Below are positions 46,656-58,860 of a DNA stretch of 64,000 bases, in pieces. Below the pieces are notes generated by a model. That model saw only the letters and a list, made by a program, of their open reading frames with translations, did not search any database and had not been told where the DNA came from. Both the position numbers and the translations under genes were made by a program. The number at the start of each line of letters is the position of its first letter. The stretch's first letter is position 1. This stretch comes from Epiperipatus broadwayi (taxonomy: Eukaryota > Onychophora > Udeonychophora > Euonychophora > Peripatidae): the NCBI GenBank assembly GCA_028023455.1, contig JAQFVV010000112.1, positions 1,054,001 through 1,118,000 on the forward strand, read 5' to 3'.

Positions 46656-48007
46656 ATTGGTGCTAGTCTTATAGACAAAGACACCGCTCGATGGCGCCGT
46701 TTTCGTGCTAAAACACATAAAAATGCCGTTTCCACGGCCGACACATTCGAACCCGCGTTTTCTATAATTCAACTTTTTTGTTGTGCTACAGATTGCAGGC
46801 CGCTATGTCGCGTTGCAGTACAGCATGTATGTCGCATCACAGCAAATAAATTTGGCGAATTCGCACAGTTTATACAATTGTTATGGCTTGGTGAGAGGGT
46901 GTGTGTATTTGAATTGGATGGAAATGTTATTTTGATTGAATTTTTTTTTTTTTAAAGTATTGAAATGTTCAGATTTTCTAAAGTTATAATTATCCGATTC
47001 TTTACGTCGTACTGTACTGAAGTTTTAAGTGGGAAAATGTTGACAAGATATATGTGTAAAGTGAGTTGGAATTAGGTATCGCATCAAGTAACGTACTGTT
47101 CGTAACATTCCACGAGACAAACAGTATTCTACTGTGTGTTTCTTTTTGAAGTAAAAAATAGCGGTAACACAAAAATATCCAGTAAGAAAAGTACAATTCT
47201 ACACTCTTTTTAAATTTCATAAAAAGCATATATTATAAACATGGTTAATAAGTAAAGAAGGCATTTTATATATATATATTTGTTGTTGTTTAAAAAACTT
47301 TTACTTTCTTTCTTTTCTCCGACTACTGTTATACTTTGTTGAATATATTTTACGTTTATTGTTATCATTTATTTTATATATGTTAATAAAAAAAAATATT
47401 TACAAAAATACGATTTTGATATTTTTTATTTTAGCATTACAAACAACAGAACCCTAAACCTAACCCTAAAACTAACCCTAAACCTAACCCTAACAACTTT
47501 TATTTTTTGTTGTCATTCTCTTTGAAGTAAAAAATAGCGGTAATATCTGTTTCTCTGTAAAAAATTAAAATGTAAAATAAAGACTAAAAAAGTAAAAAAT
47601 AACGGTAACACAATAATATATGTTTCTCTGTAAAAATTTAAATTTAAAAGGAAGACTACGAAATTTTACTTTTTATTCCGATTATGAGTTTTTAAACAAT
47701 AACAAAAAAAAAAGCCATAACCCCACTAAAAAAATATCCGATCCAAAATTGTTTTTTCTAATAAAGCAAAATAAAAAACACGAATCAAATTGTAATTGTT
47801 GATTTATTTTACATTTATTGTTATCATTTAATTTGTATATGTTAATAAAAAATAATATTTAAAAAAGACGATTTTTTTTATTTTTATTTTCGCATTACAA
47901 AAAACAAAGTGATTAAAATCAACGGCCTGGGAATGTTCATATTTTATAGTTTTAGCGTGAAAACGGCGCCATCGAACAGCATCTTTGGCTATAATACTAG
48001 CACCAAT
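46656..48007. mobile_element. Long-TIR DNA-transposon-like element, ~1.35 kb
   Basis: Terminal inverted repeats of ~60 bp start ATTGGTGCTAGT at 46656 and end ACTAGCACCAAT at 48007. They include the conspicuous CGATGGCGCCGTTTTC block near each end. The left ~250 bp is GC-rich, the interior AT-rich with internal direct repeats: a ~100-bp block at 47350-47449 and again at 47809-47908, and GTAAAAAATAGCGGTAA-like strings at 47150, 47527 and 47593. A telomere-like array lies inside. No transposase is recognisable, so it is non-autonomous. The 100-codon ORF at 46653-46955 covers the GC-rich end and shows no domain. I could not settle a target duplication, so the superfamily is undecided. Confidence 0.75.
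47451..47495. repeat. Telomere-like CCCTAA-type array inside the long-TIR element
   Basis: About 44 bp of alternating ACCCTAA, ACCTAA and AACTAACCCTAA units. The effective period is 12 or so, with imperfect units. Because it lies inside a mobile element it is not evidence for a chromosome end. Confidence 0.85.
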
Positions 48008-48107
48008 TGTGAGTTATAGTAATGTCTTTGGATTTTTTTTATTCTTATGAAATAACCAATTATTAAATAATTATATAAATTGATAAACTTTTCGTGAACA
48101 AATTGTA

Positions 48108-48225
48108 ATTAAATTCTAAGCACTGAGAATGCTAAATAAGAAAATCTTGTTGTTGAAAGTGCTTAGCTTAAGTTAATATACATCTACACTGAAGCTTTTC
48201 TTGTTTAGCAATTGTAAATTTAATT
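48108..48225. repeat. Small palindrome related to the Penelope-like ends at 19.3/20.1 kb
   Basis: TTCTAAGCACTGAGAATGCTAAATAAGAAAA at its left end parallels the terminal block at 19276-19310. The right end is its inverted, diverged copy (TTTTCTTGTTTAGCAATTG). It looks like a minimal foldback made only of element termini, ~115 bp long. Confidence 0.55.
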
Positions 48226-48414
48226 ATAATTATTAAATAAATTAAAGTTTATTATATATTAAAATTATTATATATGGAAATTTTATTTGAGAAATTATAT
48301 TATTTGAAAGTTCAGTTTATTGATAAATCAATAAATATTTTTGTTTATGAATATATAATTTTGAATTTTCGCATTTTAAAATTTTTTGAAGAGTAGTTTT
48401 CTTTATCCTACTTT

Positions 48415-48530
48415 AGAATCACCTACTATAAAGCTTGAGTAATTGATGAACATTTATGGTATAGTGCTATAATATCCACATCTTGACTAGTTTCTGGTTT
48501 TATTGTTACTTTTTTATTTACCATTGTCAA
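48415..48530 (-). repeat. Family-E repeat with decayed hammerhead-like core
   Basis: It shares with 63085-63200, in order, CTTGAGTAA/CCTGAGTAAC, TAGTGCTATAATATCCACATCT/GAAGTGCTGTAATATTCACATCT and CTAGTTTCTGGTTTTATTG/CCAATTTCTGACTTTTATCG. On the minus strand the last block reads ACCAGAAACTAGTC, a GAAAC-TA-GTC element as in family A. The CTGATGA half has been lost. Confidence 0.5.
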
Positions 48531-48799
48531 ACTCACTCTACTCACAAATTTGACACCATCTACCTCAGATAAATACAATAATGATTATTACTAATCATTT
48601 TCTAAACTAGAGATTATCTCTAGCACAGATATAAACTTTAAACCTCAGTTAAAGATTAATATATCTGATTTTTTAATTTTAAACGTACACACATGAGTTA
48701 TTCATCTTTCTTTTTCCCATATGTAATATCTTTATAGATATATTGAACAACCTCCATACTTCCCCATTTTTTCTAAAATTCATATAAATAAAGCTACAG

Positions 48800-48876
48800 T
48801 AAAAGACAAATGACCCCCAAGATGCATTTCATGCTGAACCAGCACTCATCAGTTGGCCCAGGCCACTATCTCCCAT
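48800..48876 (-). ncRNA. Hammerhead ribozyme motif (family D)
   Basis: On the minus strand CTGATGA (plus 48846-48852) is followed by GTGCTG-GTT-CAGCAT, a 6-bp stem II with a triloop and one G-U closing pair. Then comes GAAATGCATC (plus 48821-48830), in which AT/AT forms a 2-bp stem III and C is the cleavage base. Stem I has four inner pairs (AA/TT, CC/GG) before a mismatched region. All invariant core positions (CUGANGA, GAAA, UH) are present. Two further copies in the next intron carry core mutations. Confidence 0.7.
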
Positions 48877-49276
48877 ATATTTTTCTATCTGTTTTTACTT
48901 TGATTGATTACTGAAACTTATAATAGATGGTTTTAAAGTAATTAAAGAGAGGTTCTTGGAATCATATGAATAAACATATGAGAAATCATGCTGTTAGTAT
49001 TAACTTTTTTGAATTGTTAATATACAATGATAATTAATTCCAAATGTGAGCAATGAAGTTTAGTTGAAATGCCATTCATAATAGTAAAATTATTCCAGTA
49101 AAAATAAACAAGAAATTAACTATGTTTATATAATCTTTAAAACAGGCAAAACTCTATATGTATTGGCACTATGGTGATCGTGTGATATTTATATAATCTT
49201 TGTGAAATATTATAGATGGGAAAATACAAGATTTTTTTTTCAATAGTATGATGATATATTATTTATATTCATATAG

Positions 49277-49362
49277 CTGCTGAATTAGTGGATTTACGTA
49301 AAAAGGAAGAAGAACTTTTAAGTGCTGCAAAAGAAGGCAATCTTATTAACCTAAACAAACTT
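49277..49362 (+). CDS. OSBPL1A: OSBPL1A/ORP1L-like exon E: linker and start of the fourth ankyrin unit
   Basis: Residues 133 (split alanine) to 161. The exon enters in phase 1 after ATATAG and leaves in phase 0 at GTAAGT. AELVDLRKKEEELLSAAKEG is a charged helix that leads into the next ankyrin helix pair, NLINLNKL. In vertebrate ORP1L the same position reads, from memory, a run of R/K and E residues followed by ELLLAAAREG, so the spacing and pattern agree. The exon is short, but the exact phase agreement with D and F supports it. Confidence 0.88.
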
Positions 49363-49524
49363 GTAAGTTTTCCATATATTTTATTAATTTTTTTTTTATG
49401 TTTATTAATTTCTTCTTAAATAGAGGGACTTGAACTTAGGATTTTTTAGTCTATATTAGTTTTCCACTGTATCTCAAGCAACCGATATACATCACCACAT
49501 ACACGTGAAAAAGATAAATGATCC

Positions 49525-49590
49525 CCAATATATATTTCATGCAGAACCAGAGCTCATGAATTGGGCCAGATCGTAATCTCTCACACGTGT
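49525..49590 (-). ncRNA. Mutated family-D hammerhead, left arm
   Basis: Minus strand: CCCAATTCATGAGCTCTGG, then TTCTGCATGAAATATATATTGGGG. The core CTGATGA has become TTCATGA; GAAAT and the TTGGG/CCCAA stem I survive. It is probably inactive. Confidence 0.55.
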
Positions 49591-49954
49591 ACAATCAGTG
49601 CTCAGTTTATATTAAAATATCAATTCCTTAAACTTTAATAGACAGGCTTCAATCTTCTCATCTTTCCAACTATTAAACCGTTGTCTTGGAAATATATTAA
49701 AAGTTCAGTCCATCTCTCTTCTATAAATGTATATGGATACATAATGGTCTGATAAAACGAGGGGTTAGACTGACCTGTCTACATGGATATGAGTACAATA
49801 TCAAATCCAATAAGGGCTTTGAGCATTTCATCATCAGTTTTTCAATGAAATGGATGGTTGAAAAGCTGGAAGGGTGAGAAGATTGGAGTCTATCCATTAA
49901 AGTTTAATAAGGAATTGCTATTTTGATATAAACCCAAGTGTGAGAGATTATGAT

Positions 49955-50010
49955 CTGGCCCAATTGATGAGTGCTGGTTCTGCACAAAATACATATATTG
50001 GGGATCATTC
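49955..50010 (+). ncRNA. Mutated family-D hammerhead, right arm
   Basis: The core reads TTGATGA (49964-49970), so C3 is changed. Stem II GTGC/GCAC is perfect. GAAA has become AAAA. Stem I is CCCAA with TTGGG, five pairs. It is an inactive relative of the 48.83-kb motif. Confidence 0.6.
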
Positions 50011-50289
50011 TATCTTTTTCACTTGTATATGTGGTCATGTGTATCTGTTGTTTGAGATAGATTGGAGGATGAATATTGACTGAAAAATCTTAAGTTCAAT
50101 TCCCTCTACTTGCATATACAAGAAATGAAGTTAGAGTATATTCAATATAAGCAAATTAATTTGTTCTTGTATTAATTTGCACTTTTATATTTTAATAATT
50201 GAAGTGCGTATTAAAGTTTAGAATGTATCTTTAAATCAGCATTTTGCACACTCTTTTAGAGCAAGAGTTACTTATAATTTTCTCCAAAG

Positions 50290-51760
50290 GTCGTGGTCCA
50301 ACATTTATATATTACATGCATGGTTTTAAAAGATCTTTTTCTTTTTTTGGAAGAGACACACTTTCTAGATATATATTATAACGGTCAGGGTGGATCATGC
50401 TTCTTACGTATCTGCCGTACAGGGCGCCACCAGGCCATTCTAACCTTGAAAATTTATATAGTAGGCAGATACTTAAGTTAAGATCCAATTTTATTTTATT
50501 ATAGACCGTTAGCACTAGTCACTAACTCGCAGAGCAGCAGAGATAATGTATACTTTATTTTAAAAAAAGAAAGATAATAAAAAATAAGAATAAGCCACTG
50601 CCAGGTTGACAATACACAGAAACATTTATTTTGCACATATATAAAATTCAGAATTATTTTATTATAATGTTTACTTTAGAATTTGATTTACTTTTTAATG
50701 TTTTATTTTATAAGTTCGCATAGATCAATTTATTAATATTTTATTAGAGTGTCGAGTATGGCTAGACTACATAGATTGCATTCGAAAAAGAAAATATTCT
50801 ATATCCCTTATTTAACTCTAGGCCAAAAGTTCACAAACTAATGCCAATCTACCTGATATATTGATATATTCAATGCAGCATGAATATGACAGCACAATAC
50901 CACACTGTCAAAAATATACATCTGAACAGCATGGTTATCGAGAAGAAATGTCTCTCGTCCAATACAGGAATACTTCGTCTGTCTGATGAGAAGAACAATG
51001 AAAAAGAAAACTCCATAGGAAGGGATTGCGGTCCTTTTTGCCATCTTACTATCCCATTCCATAGGTTAAAGGGGTGATCGAAGGAGCAGGGAATACTGTC
51101 TGCTTCTGATGGTCAGTAAGAAATGGGACTTATTTTGCCCAAGTGCGGCGTATAATGTGATCCTGCATGTAGCGGATCTTCATGCTACATTTACTAATTA
51201 CACCAATACATCCAATCCATTGGCCCAATTTAACTGCGAAACAAATAGTGTAAGATTTACCCTCCCTTAAACTAATATAACTTTACGAATCTATGCAGCC
51301 ATTCACGCCCGACTTAAATTTAACATTTATTAAAAGTTTAGCTTAACAGAAAAAAAAATCATAATAAACACTTAAAAGAACAGAAAAAATAAATTAATGG
51401 AAATGATTTAAAAAAAAATACATTCAATAAAAATAATTATTAATAAATGATTTAGTTTGGTCAGATAGGAATTTCTATTTCTATTTAAATACTGGGAAAG
51501 TTTTATAGTTAAAGTTCATTAGTTATAGAGTTCTTACAGTTTTAAAGAGAAAAGGTCTATACTTTCTAGTTGCTTGTAATTGGGATCCAGTGTTGTTTTT
51601 AATTCTATAGGTCCTTTGCTGCAGCTGGTATAGTTCTTTGCAGGCTTTTATTGCAGGACCCTGATGTCCCGGGGTCCACAATCTAGGAAAATGATATTTC
51701 ATTTCTTTTAGAAAAACTGAAGGTATTGAAAGTGCATCTTTTCAATCCCTTCTCCTTCAA
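50290..51760. other. GC-richer patches of unknown origin
   Basis: 50380-50460, 50860-51310 and 51570-51770 are visibly GC-richer than their surroundings and look like old mobile-element fragments or solo LTRs, but I recognise no motif. The minus-strand ORF at 50838-51062 contains a hydrophobic stretch and no known domain. 51651-51680 holds a small palindrome (GGACCC...GGGTCC). A GATGATGATGATG microsatellite lies at 51851-51863. Confidence 0.4.
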
Positions 51761-52274
51761 CTCTCCGGACTTAACATATATAGCACACATTTTTATTTCC
51801 AATCTTTTCCTTCTTATATTAAAATCGTGGATTAACTGGACATGATGTCATGATGATGATGATCCTTTCGCTGTGGTCCATTTCCTGAGGGATTTTTTTA
51901 TTGGCTATTCTGTTCTTATTGTTTTTCTTTCCTATCTGATCTTTAATTATCAATTTTGAGATGCCCAAGGGCTAGTTTACTTAAGACTAATTAAAATAAT
52001 CATTTCCATTTTACACAATAGCAGTAATTAAATTTTTTACATTCTTGAAAATTTAGTTTTAAAATACTTTTTTTCTTTTTAATAAAGTTTTCTTTTAATA
52101 ATTTTCCATCTGTGCAATTTTATATATATACGTGTTTAGATGACTTAATTTTCAATTTTTAATTCTTAAAAAAAAGTTTTTATTTGCAAACTTTTTATTT
52201 TTAATTTGTAATTTTACTTATTATAATAATGTAGCAGCATGTATGCCCTTTACAATATATATATAACACATACA

Positions 52275-52800
52275 TTTTGCATTCATTATTGTGAAGAAAA
52301 ACTTTTTCCCATTTTGTATTAAAATTGTATGTCTTTCTTTGCAATTGTTTCAGATATTACACCCCTCTTTTAACATATGATAAAATATTAATGTTTATGG
52401 TAAATTATTTGAATCTGCGTACTTGTCACAATACAGAAAAAACATAGTTATTGGCTTTGCAAACTGACTGAATGTATTCAAGGCAATGAATTTATAATCG
52501 ACTTATGCATTATCATGTTTTTTTCTTCCCATTATTTATTAAAATTGTTTGTTTTTCGTTGCAATTGTTAACGATTTTACATTCTTTTTTAAAATATGAC
52601 AAAGTACTAATTTTTACAGTAAATTATTTAAATCCGTACACCTGTCACTACAAAAAGCAGTTATAGATTTCACAATTGACTAACATATCCAATCTTTCAG
52701 TTGTACTTTTGCATTGCTCAATGAATATATATTCGAACCAATGAATTTGTGAGTGATATATGCATTATCGTGCATTTCATGTGTAAGCATGTCATCCAAC
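52275..52800 (+). repeat. Tandem duplication, ~220-250-bp period
   Basis: CCCATT.TGTATTAAAATTGTATGT.TTTC.TTGCAATTGTT at 52308 recurs at 52529, followed in both copies by CATATGA(T/C)AAA, a GTAAATTATTT(G/A)AATC block, and later ATGCATTATC(A/G)TG at 52506 and 52761. Two diverged copies; non-coding. Confidence 0.65.
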
Positions 52801-55800
52801 CCATTTATTAACAAGTATTTGATTATACACAGCTAACTCGATTGTGAAAAGCTAATTCTCACTTGTAATAGTTGTAATAGTAGTTCATGTGTGCATGAAA
52901 AATGTATTTTTTATGTACAGCTATCTACTCTAGTCTAATATAGTGTCAATTAACATTACTTTTTTTTTTTATAAATCTTGAGGTCACTCCAAAATGTGTT
53001 GGTGGTCCAACTGATTAATTTTTTACCCACCCCAGCTCTAAATGATAAAATTGATAAAATAGTTTATGTTAAGTAGTGGGAAGCAATGATTAACCAGCAC
53101 TGATGATTTTGAAATTTTATTGCTTGATTTCAGAGTTTTTTATGCTTAATTATGTTATTATGCTTTTGGCTGAAATTTTACATATATAAAGATATTAATG
53201 TAGGTGTATATATATATTTTTAATTAATTAACAATAAAAATGAAAAATAAACATAATATTTATATTATACAATTATATACTTCTGATATGTATATTTGGA
53301 AGTTTAGGCATGAATGCATCTCCTGTCATGTGAAATGAGTTTCTATTTGAATTGATAAAAATATTAACTGTTACAGTTTTTTTATTATATAGTCATGACA
53401 TGTATATAGCATTTTATGGCTATTGAATAATCTGTGGATACTTGATGGTAGTGTATTCAATATGTTCTGACAAATCATTTTTAATGTAATAGATGAATAC
53501 ATATGTTGCAAAAATAGACAAGAGTAATCTTTTCTCAATCTAGCAGATTAACGCCACTATACTCATTAGATTCTTTCTTTTTAACATCTCATCTATTTTA
53601 CCATCTAACCCTTTAAGCTAGTTTTTTGTTTTAAATGCCCTCTTGAAATAATGCATTTTTTTTTTGCATGTGTTTAAAAATAGACATTCAGGTCTAAGTA
53701 TATATGTTATAAAAAATGTATATTCTTATAATAATTTTAAGATTTATATTTATCAAAATTAAAAATAGAATGGAAAAAAGTATATTTTAAAACATTTTCA
53801 AATAAAATGTTTTGAATATTTGTTTTTCTTTTGGATCATTTATACATAATGATTGTCTATATTTAAATACTTATTTAAAAATACAATATAAACAATTAAT
53901 ACTTTATATCTTTAATAAATATTATTTATACATATTAACTATAACTGTCTTTTTTTAAAAAAAATACTATTGGTATAAATTTGCATCAGGAAAAAAAAAA
54001 GTGGTGAATGTATGAAATACAAATGAATTGACAATGTTAATAGAGACAAATGCTATCAACACCATTTATTCTTAGAGAGTGCTTTCTTTTCCATCATGGA
54101 AACCAAGTAAAAGGGGATAGAATTAATTAAGAATGCATAATGAGATGATCTTTTTTAACTCATGAATTTTTTGAGAAAATTAAGAATAGATTTCTATGTT
54201 CTCTGGATTCATTATCAGTGCTTACAGTTTTCTAGTAATTTATACAAACATGCACTACCCACACTGTTACACTGAAATAGATGTCATCTATTTCATGGTC
54301 AGCCATGTGACCTTACACTGCAGCTGGTTTACAGTAGTTGTGAGGATAACTAACAAAAGTAACATTGTAAAAACTTTAAAGAAAGTTATTAAAAATAATA
54401 TTTTAGAATAAATTATTAGCAGTAAGAATATAATAGGTAGTATTGAAATTGTTTTAAGGGGTCTTTAAAATTAATATTTTAGAATAATGTATAAGTAATA
54501 ACATAATAGGTTTTATTATAACTGGTTAAATTTAAAAAAAAAAAACTAATAAATTTTATAAAGTGGAGTAAAATAGTGGAGCTAGTTTTTTTTATCAAAG
54601 ATTTAGAATTAGAAAAATGTACTTAAAAGAATGCATGTTTAAATTTATATTTATATGAGTGTTTGCTGCAAAGCAACGTAATTAGATATATTAATATAAA
54701 AAAAAATAGATTTTAAAAGTTTAATTAAAAATCTACATTTTAGTTTAGATATAAAAAAAATAAATAAGGAGATTAAAAAGATTTAACACTGATTTTTAAT
54801 TTTTAAAGTTCCATTTTTGTGTTTCAAGATAAAAGAATTTGAAAATAAGGTATAATTACATAAAGATTAATGCAACAGAGAAAAAGTGATGGCTATCAAT
54901 AAAATTTATAGGTGTATTAAACAAAATTAGATCAGAGAAAAGAAATTTCATCCTGTCTAGGAAACTTAGAACTGACATTTTTCTTTGCCTTGGAAAAGAA
55001 AAAAAAATACAAATAGCAAATAAACTAAAAAGTAAATACGAAATATGTTCAAGAATTAGAAGAAGTCTCGCAATAAATCGCGAAAGAACTACAGCTCACA
55101 AATATTCCACTATTGTTATATATATATATATGTAAGTGCTAAGAATTATTTTTTAAATAAACTTTATAGATTATACTATTATCAAGAATGCTAATAATTT
55201 AGTTTTTTTTTGACCTTTGAATATATAATTTCTGTAGTTAATTATATCTTATTGTATTTAAGCTATATATTTATTATAAATTATTTGATTGATGAGAGAG
55301 GAAGCAAATGATCTTGGTTTTTTGTTTTATATGGATTTCCAAAAAGTGTCAAAGATTGCCATTTAATAAATTTTATTATTTTTCTAATTTTGCTTAAAAA
55401 ATATAGAAAACAAAAATTTTCTTAGTCTTTTTTTTATAGAATTAGTTTAGTTTTGGTTTGAAAATATTTATTGAAAAGTGTCTCCTTTCAAATATATATA
55501 TATATTTAAAAAATATCTAATAATTTTGGTTTGGTATATAATATTTAAATAAATTAATCAGATGGCATAATTGTCATAGCATTGAGTACATGTAAAGAAA
55601 TCTACTTGTGCATGCATGTGCAAAAAGTTTTGATTTGTGTGAAATGTCCTAATATTAGTATTAAAATACTGCTATAATAAGAAGGAGGGGAACCTTATAA
55701 TTACTATAATTTTAAATTTAAATAAATAAATTAACTATTTCTTCTTTTAAAATGATTGAGCATATTTTATGTATGAATTTGGCCCTTACATTAATTAAAA

Positions 55801-55909
55801 TATATTTTTATGTGAGTATGCAAAATAAGAAATATCTCGGGTATTTCCTAATGTTACAATCAGGTGGAACACACATCTAAGAGAAGAACCTATACTGTAA
55901 GACTTGGTA

Positions 55910-58860
55910 TGGCAGGGTATAAATAGGAAAGAAAAGGGGGCAGTGCCGTGGTATAGGAGTTGTGTCAAAAAATATTTAAATGCTATTATGTGTCAAGAAC
56001 ATTTGTGGTTTGAGATAAAGTTGGGAAGACAAAAATGAATGGTGGCTACAGAGTATATAGCCACTAGTCACTGGAGTTGGTCAAACTATAATAAAGTGGA
56101 ACAATAGCATATATGAAGTTAGTTTCAAAAAAAAAAGGGAAAAAAATAATGGTTATAGAGAATATGAATGGGCATATTGAAGAAATTGATGACATGATAA
56201 CAAGAATGAACAATTTTTAAAGAATTTTTGTCAGGAAGTGAATTTGAGCATTGGGAATTTATCAAATATTTATAAGTGACAATACACATGGTCTAGAAAT
56301 AATATATTTCACACAATAGATTATGTATTAGTAGAGAATGAGGGAATGAATAAAGTAGGGAAAATTAAAGTATTTGATAATGAAGAGAGAGAGTATGTAA
56401 TAGTGATCATGATTTTTTTATAATAGAAATGGGAGTAATAAAAATAGAAAGAATAGTAAAAGATTTGGATGGAGAGTGAATGATAAGAATATGTTAGAAG
56501 AATATAAAATAAAAGTAGAAGTAATCCAAGAAGAATTTGTTAGGAATGAATATAAGGAGTGGTGTAGAAGTAGAAAAAGGGGCAAGTAGGATTTTAGGTA
56601 AGAATATTCAGAAGGATAAAAGTGAGAGTTAGTAAAAGCGTAAAAGAGAGGAAAAAAGCATGTAGAGAATATAAATGTGCTATTAAAACAAAGAAAGTGA
56701 AAAAGATGTTAAATATTAAATGGGAAAAGTATTTTTAAAAAAAGTTGGCTAAAATAGATAATTATAGAAAGAGAATGAAATTAAATTGCAAATTATTGGA
56801 GAATATTAATAAAAGTGGAAGAGATGGGAATAAAAATTTTTGGGAATATATTAAAAGAAGAAATGTAGGAGAGAGAGAAATAGTATTAATAGAAGATGAG
56901 AGAATAGGATGTAACTCTAGAGAAGAATTAGACAATCTTAAATAATTATGTAATGGATATAGAAAATATGTTAAGATGTGAAAGACAGAGTGATAACAAA
57001 TATGAAAGCATATAGTAATGGAAATATTAGGTTGACAAAAAATGAATTGAATGAGGCAGGGAAGAAAATTTAAAGTGGAAAGGCAAAAGGTTTAGATGGA
57101 TGAGCAGCAGAGATGGTGATAAAATTTAGGAAATAGGCAAAATTAAATCTATTATCCTGTTTAATAAGATGGTACAGAAGAGAGAATTTACAGATTGCTG
57201 GAATAATACCAGAGTAAGACTACTATTTAAAAGAAAGGATAAGGATCAGTGAAAGATAAACAATTATAGACCAATAGTGGTAACATCAGTGTATATAAAG
57301 TTTTTGCATATATGATGGTGGAAAAGTTGCAAAGTGGATGGAAGAAAATAATACAGTGGGAGAAATGCAAGGAGGTTTTCGATCACATAGGCGTATAGTT
57401 TATTTGTAGTCATACAACTTATAAATATGAGTAGGTATACAGATAGACAGTTTTTTATGGTTTTTATAGATATAGAGAAGGCATATGATAGAGTAAATAG
57501 AAATAGATTATGGGTAAGTTTAGTAAATTTGGGGGTGAATGGGGATTTAGTGGATCTTATTAAGAGATTGTATGGAAATAATTATTATATGTATCAATTA
57601 GGAAATATGGAATCAGAGTTAAAAATGGAGTGGGGCTAAGACAAGGATGCCATATGTCAACTATTTTGTTTTTGTTATATTTGAGAGAAACTGAAAAAAC
57701 AATAGAAAAACTAGGGAAGAGGGATAGAGATACTATTAATAGGTAGCAGGGGAGTATATATATTATGAAGTTTTTTATTTGCTGATGATATCTTTTTGTC
57801 CACAGAAAGTAGGGAAGATATGGAAGTTATTCTGAAGATATGCATGTGGATGTGTAAAGAGACTGGGATTATATTTAGTGAAGAAAAATCAAAAATATTG
57901 ATAATAAACGATGAGGAAAGAAAAGAGAAGGAATTTTTATTGGGGGTTATAAAGTTAAATGTTGTGAATAAGCATCTAACTATTTGGGAAATATCTTAAG
58001 TAATCAGAGAAATTGCTTGGATGAATGGGAGAAAAAATTGATAAGTGAAGCAAAAAAAAGAAAGGGACTGATAAAGAAATTAACAGTATTTTCATATAAT
58101 AAATATGATGTAGTTAGAATTATATTGAAGAGAGTGGCCATATCAGGATTAACTTATGGTAACGATGCATTAGGTGTTAATGAAAGATTGTTAGATTACT
58201 TAGAATAAGTACAAAAGTGGGAAAACATGCATTAGACGCAGATGTGTGGATGGCAAAGGAGACAATTCAAGGAGATTATGGGATGGTCAAGTTTTGATAC
58301 GAGAGATGCAAAAAGCAAAATGAAAATGTTTAGTAGATTGTAATTTATGGGTAATAAGAGATAACTAAAATAGTATTTAATTGGGTTGTGAGTAAAAGAC
58401 AGTAGTTTACTGTTTATGGCTTGGACAAAGTCATTAGCAACAAGGGACTATACACATAAATGGAAAAATATGGGTGATTTAGTCTGCAAGTTAATTAAGG
58501 AAGGCATGGAAAATATTAAGCATCTGTTAAGTGAATGTAAATGCCTATAAGCAGAAAGGTTACAAATAATGAAGTTGTGGAAGAATAAATATAAACAAAG
58601 TGATTATACAGAATGTGGGTTCTTGGTTTTTATGCTGGGTTTGGGGAAAGATGAGGGGGATTTAGATATAAAGGCCATAGAGTTGACAAAGATAATGTTG
58701 TGGAAATGGGATGGAGCAGAATAAAGAAGAATGTAGGAAAAACGGGGTGGAGAATGGAAAGGGATGATAAGATGGCTAACAGGTTTCTCTGGGCATAGTA
58801 GCTGAGAGATTCTTGACTCCGAGACAGGAGAAGCCATAGTGCATCACATCACCACTAGCT
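55910..58860 (+). mobile_element. Decayed non-LTR retrotransposon with APE endonuclease, RT and C-terminal region
   Basis: From the 5' side, MNGHIEEIDDMITR (~56170-56215) and HTIDYVLVENEGMNKVGK (~56312-56365) are endonuclease-like (APE) traces. A lysine-rich linker follows, with an open frame at 56745-56945. The RT starts with FIDIEKAYDRVNR (motif A, ~57460-57500), continues with GLRQGCHMST (motif B, across a frame change at ~57638) and a FADDIFLSTES segment (motif C, ~57778-57808), then SEEKSKILIINDEE. Near 58520, HLLSECKCL is a C-terminal motif of several LINE clades. Many stops and frame changes show it is inactive. It is distinct from the RTE family. The exact clade is uncertain. Confidence 0.75.

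Larger units (their letters stand above)
34720..49276 (+). other. Intron between exons D and E
   Basis: At 14.6 kb this is the longest intron in the window, phase 1, from GTTGGT to ATATAG. It contains the elements listed at 36.5, 37.1, 38.1, 39.5, 40.7, 43.3, 43.9, 44.9, 45.4, 46.7, 48.1, 48.4 and 48.8 kb. In 34725-36540 and 42100-43290 I find only AT-rich sequence. The acceptor has a weak pyrimidine tract, but the reading frame continues exactly through it. Confidence 0.75.
49424..50115. mobile_element. Inverted pair of family-D ribozyme/tRNA-like elements
   Basis: Arms 49424-49690 (minus) and ~49858-50115 (plus) are complementary over ~260 bp with a ~165-bp spacer. In element orientation each arm carries TCCATTAAAGTTTAATAAGG, TGTGAGAGATTATGATCTGG, a hammerhead-like core, GGGGATCATT and a tRNA-like end. 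The tRNA-like end has GAGATAGATTGG as a loose A box and AGTTCAATTCC as a good B box, ~38 nt apart near 50060-50100. Ribozyme and tRNA-like promoter in one unit suggests a SINE- or retrozyme-like element that is transcribed and self-processed. Arm ends are approximate. Confidence 0.65.

Noticed and set aside
46653-46955. 100-codon plus-strand ORF with fairly high GC
   Set aside because: It covers the terminal inverted repeat and GC-rich end of the long-TIR element, has no recognisable domain, and starts inside the TIR. It is a by-product of composition.
47451-47495. Telomere or chromosome-end sequence
   Set aside because: The array is only ~44 bp, imperfect, and lies inside a mobile element with host exons on both sides.
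54290-54360. MIR-like SINE core (CCATGTGACCTTACACTGCAG)
   Set aside because: Only a short string is similar; there is no ordered match to a SINE core and no A or B box.
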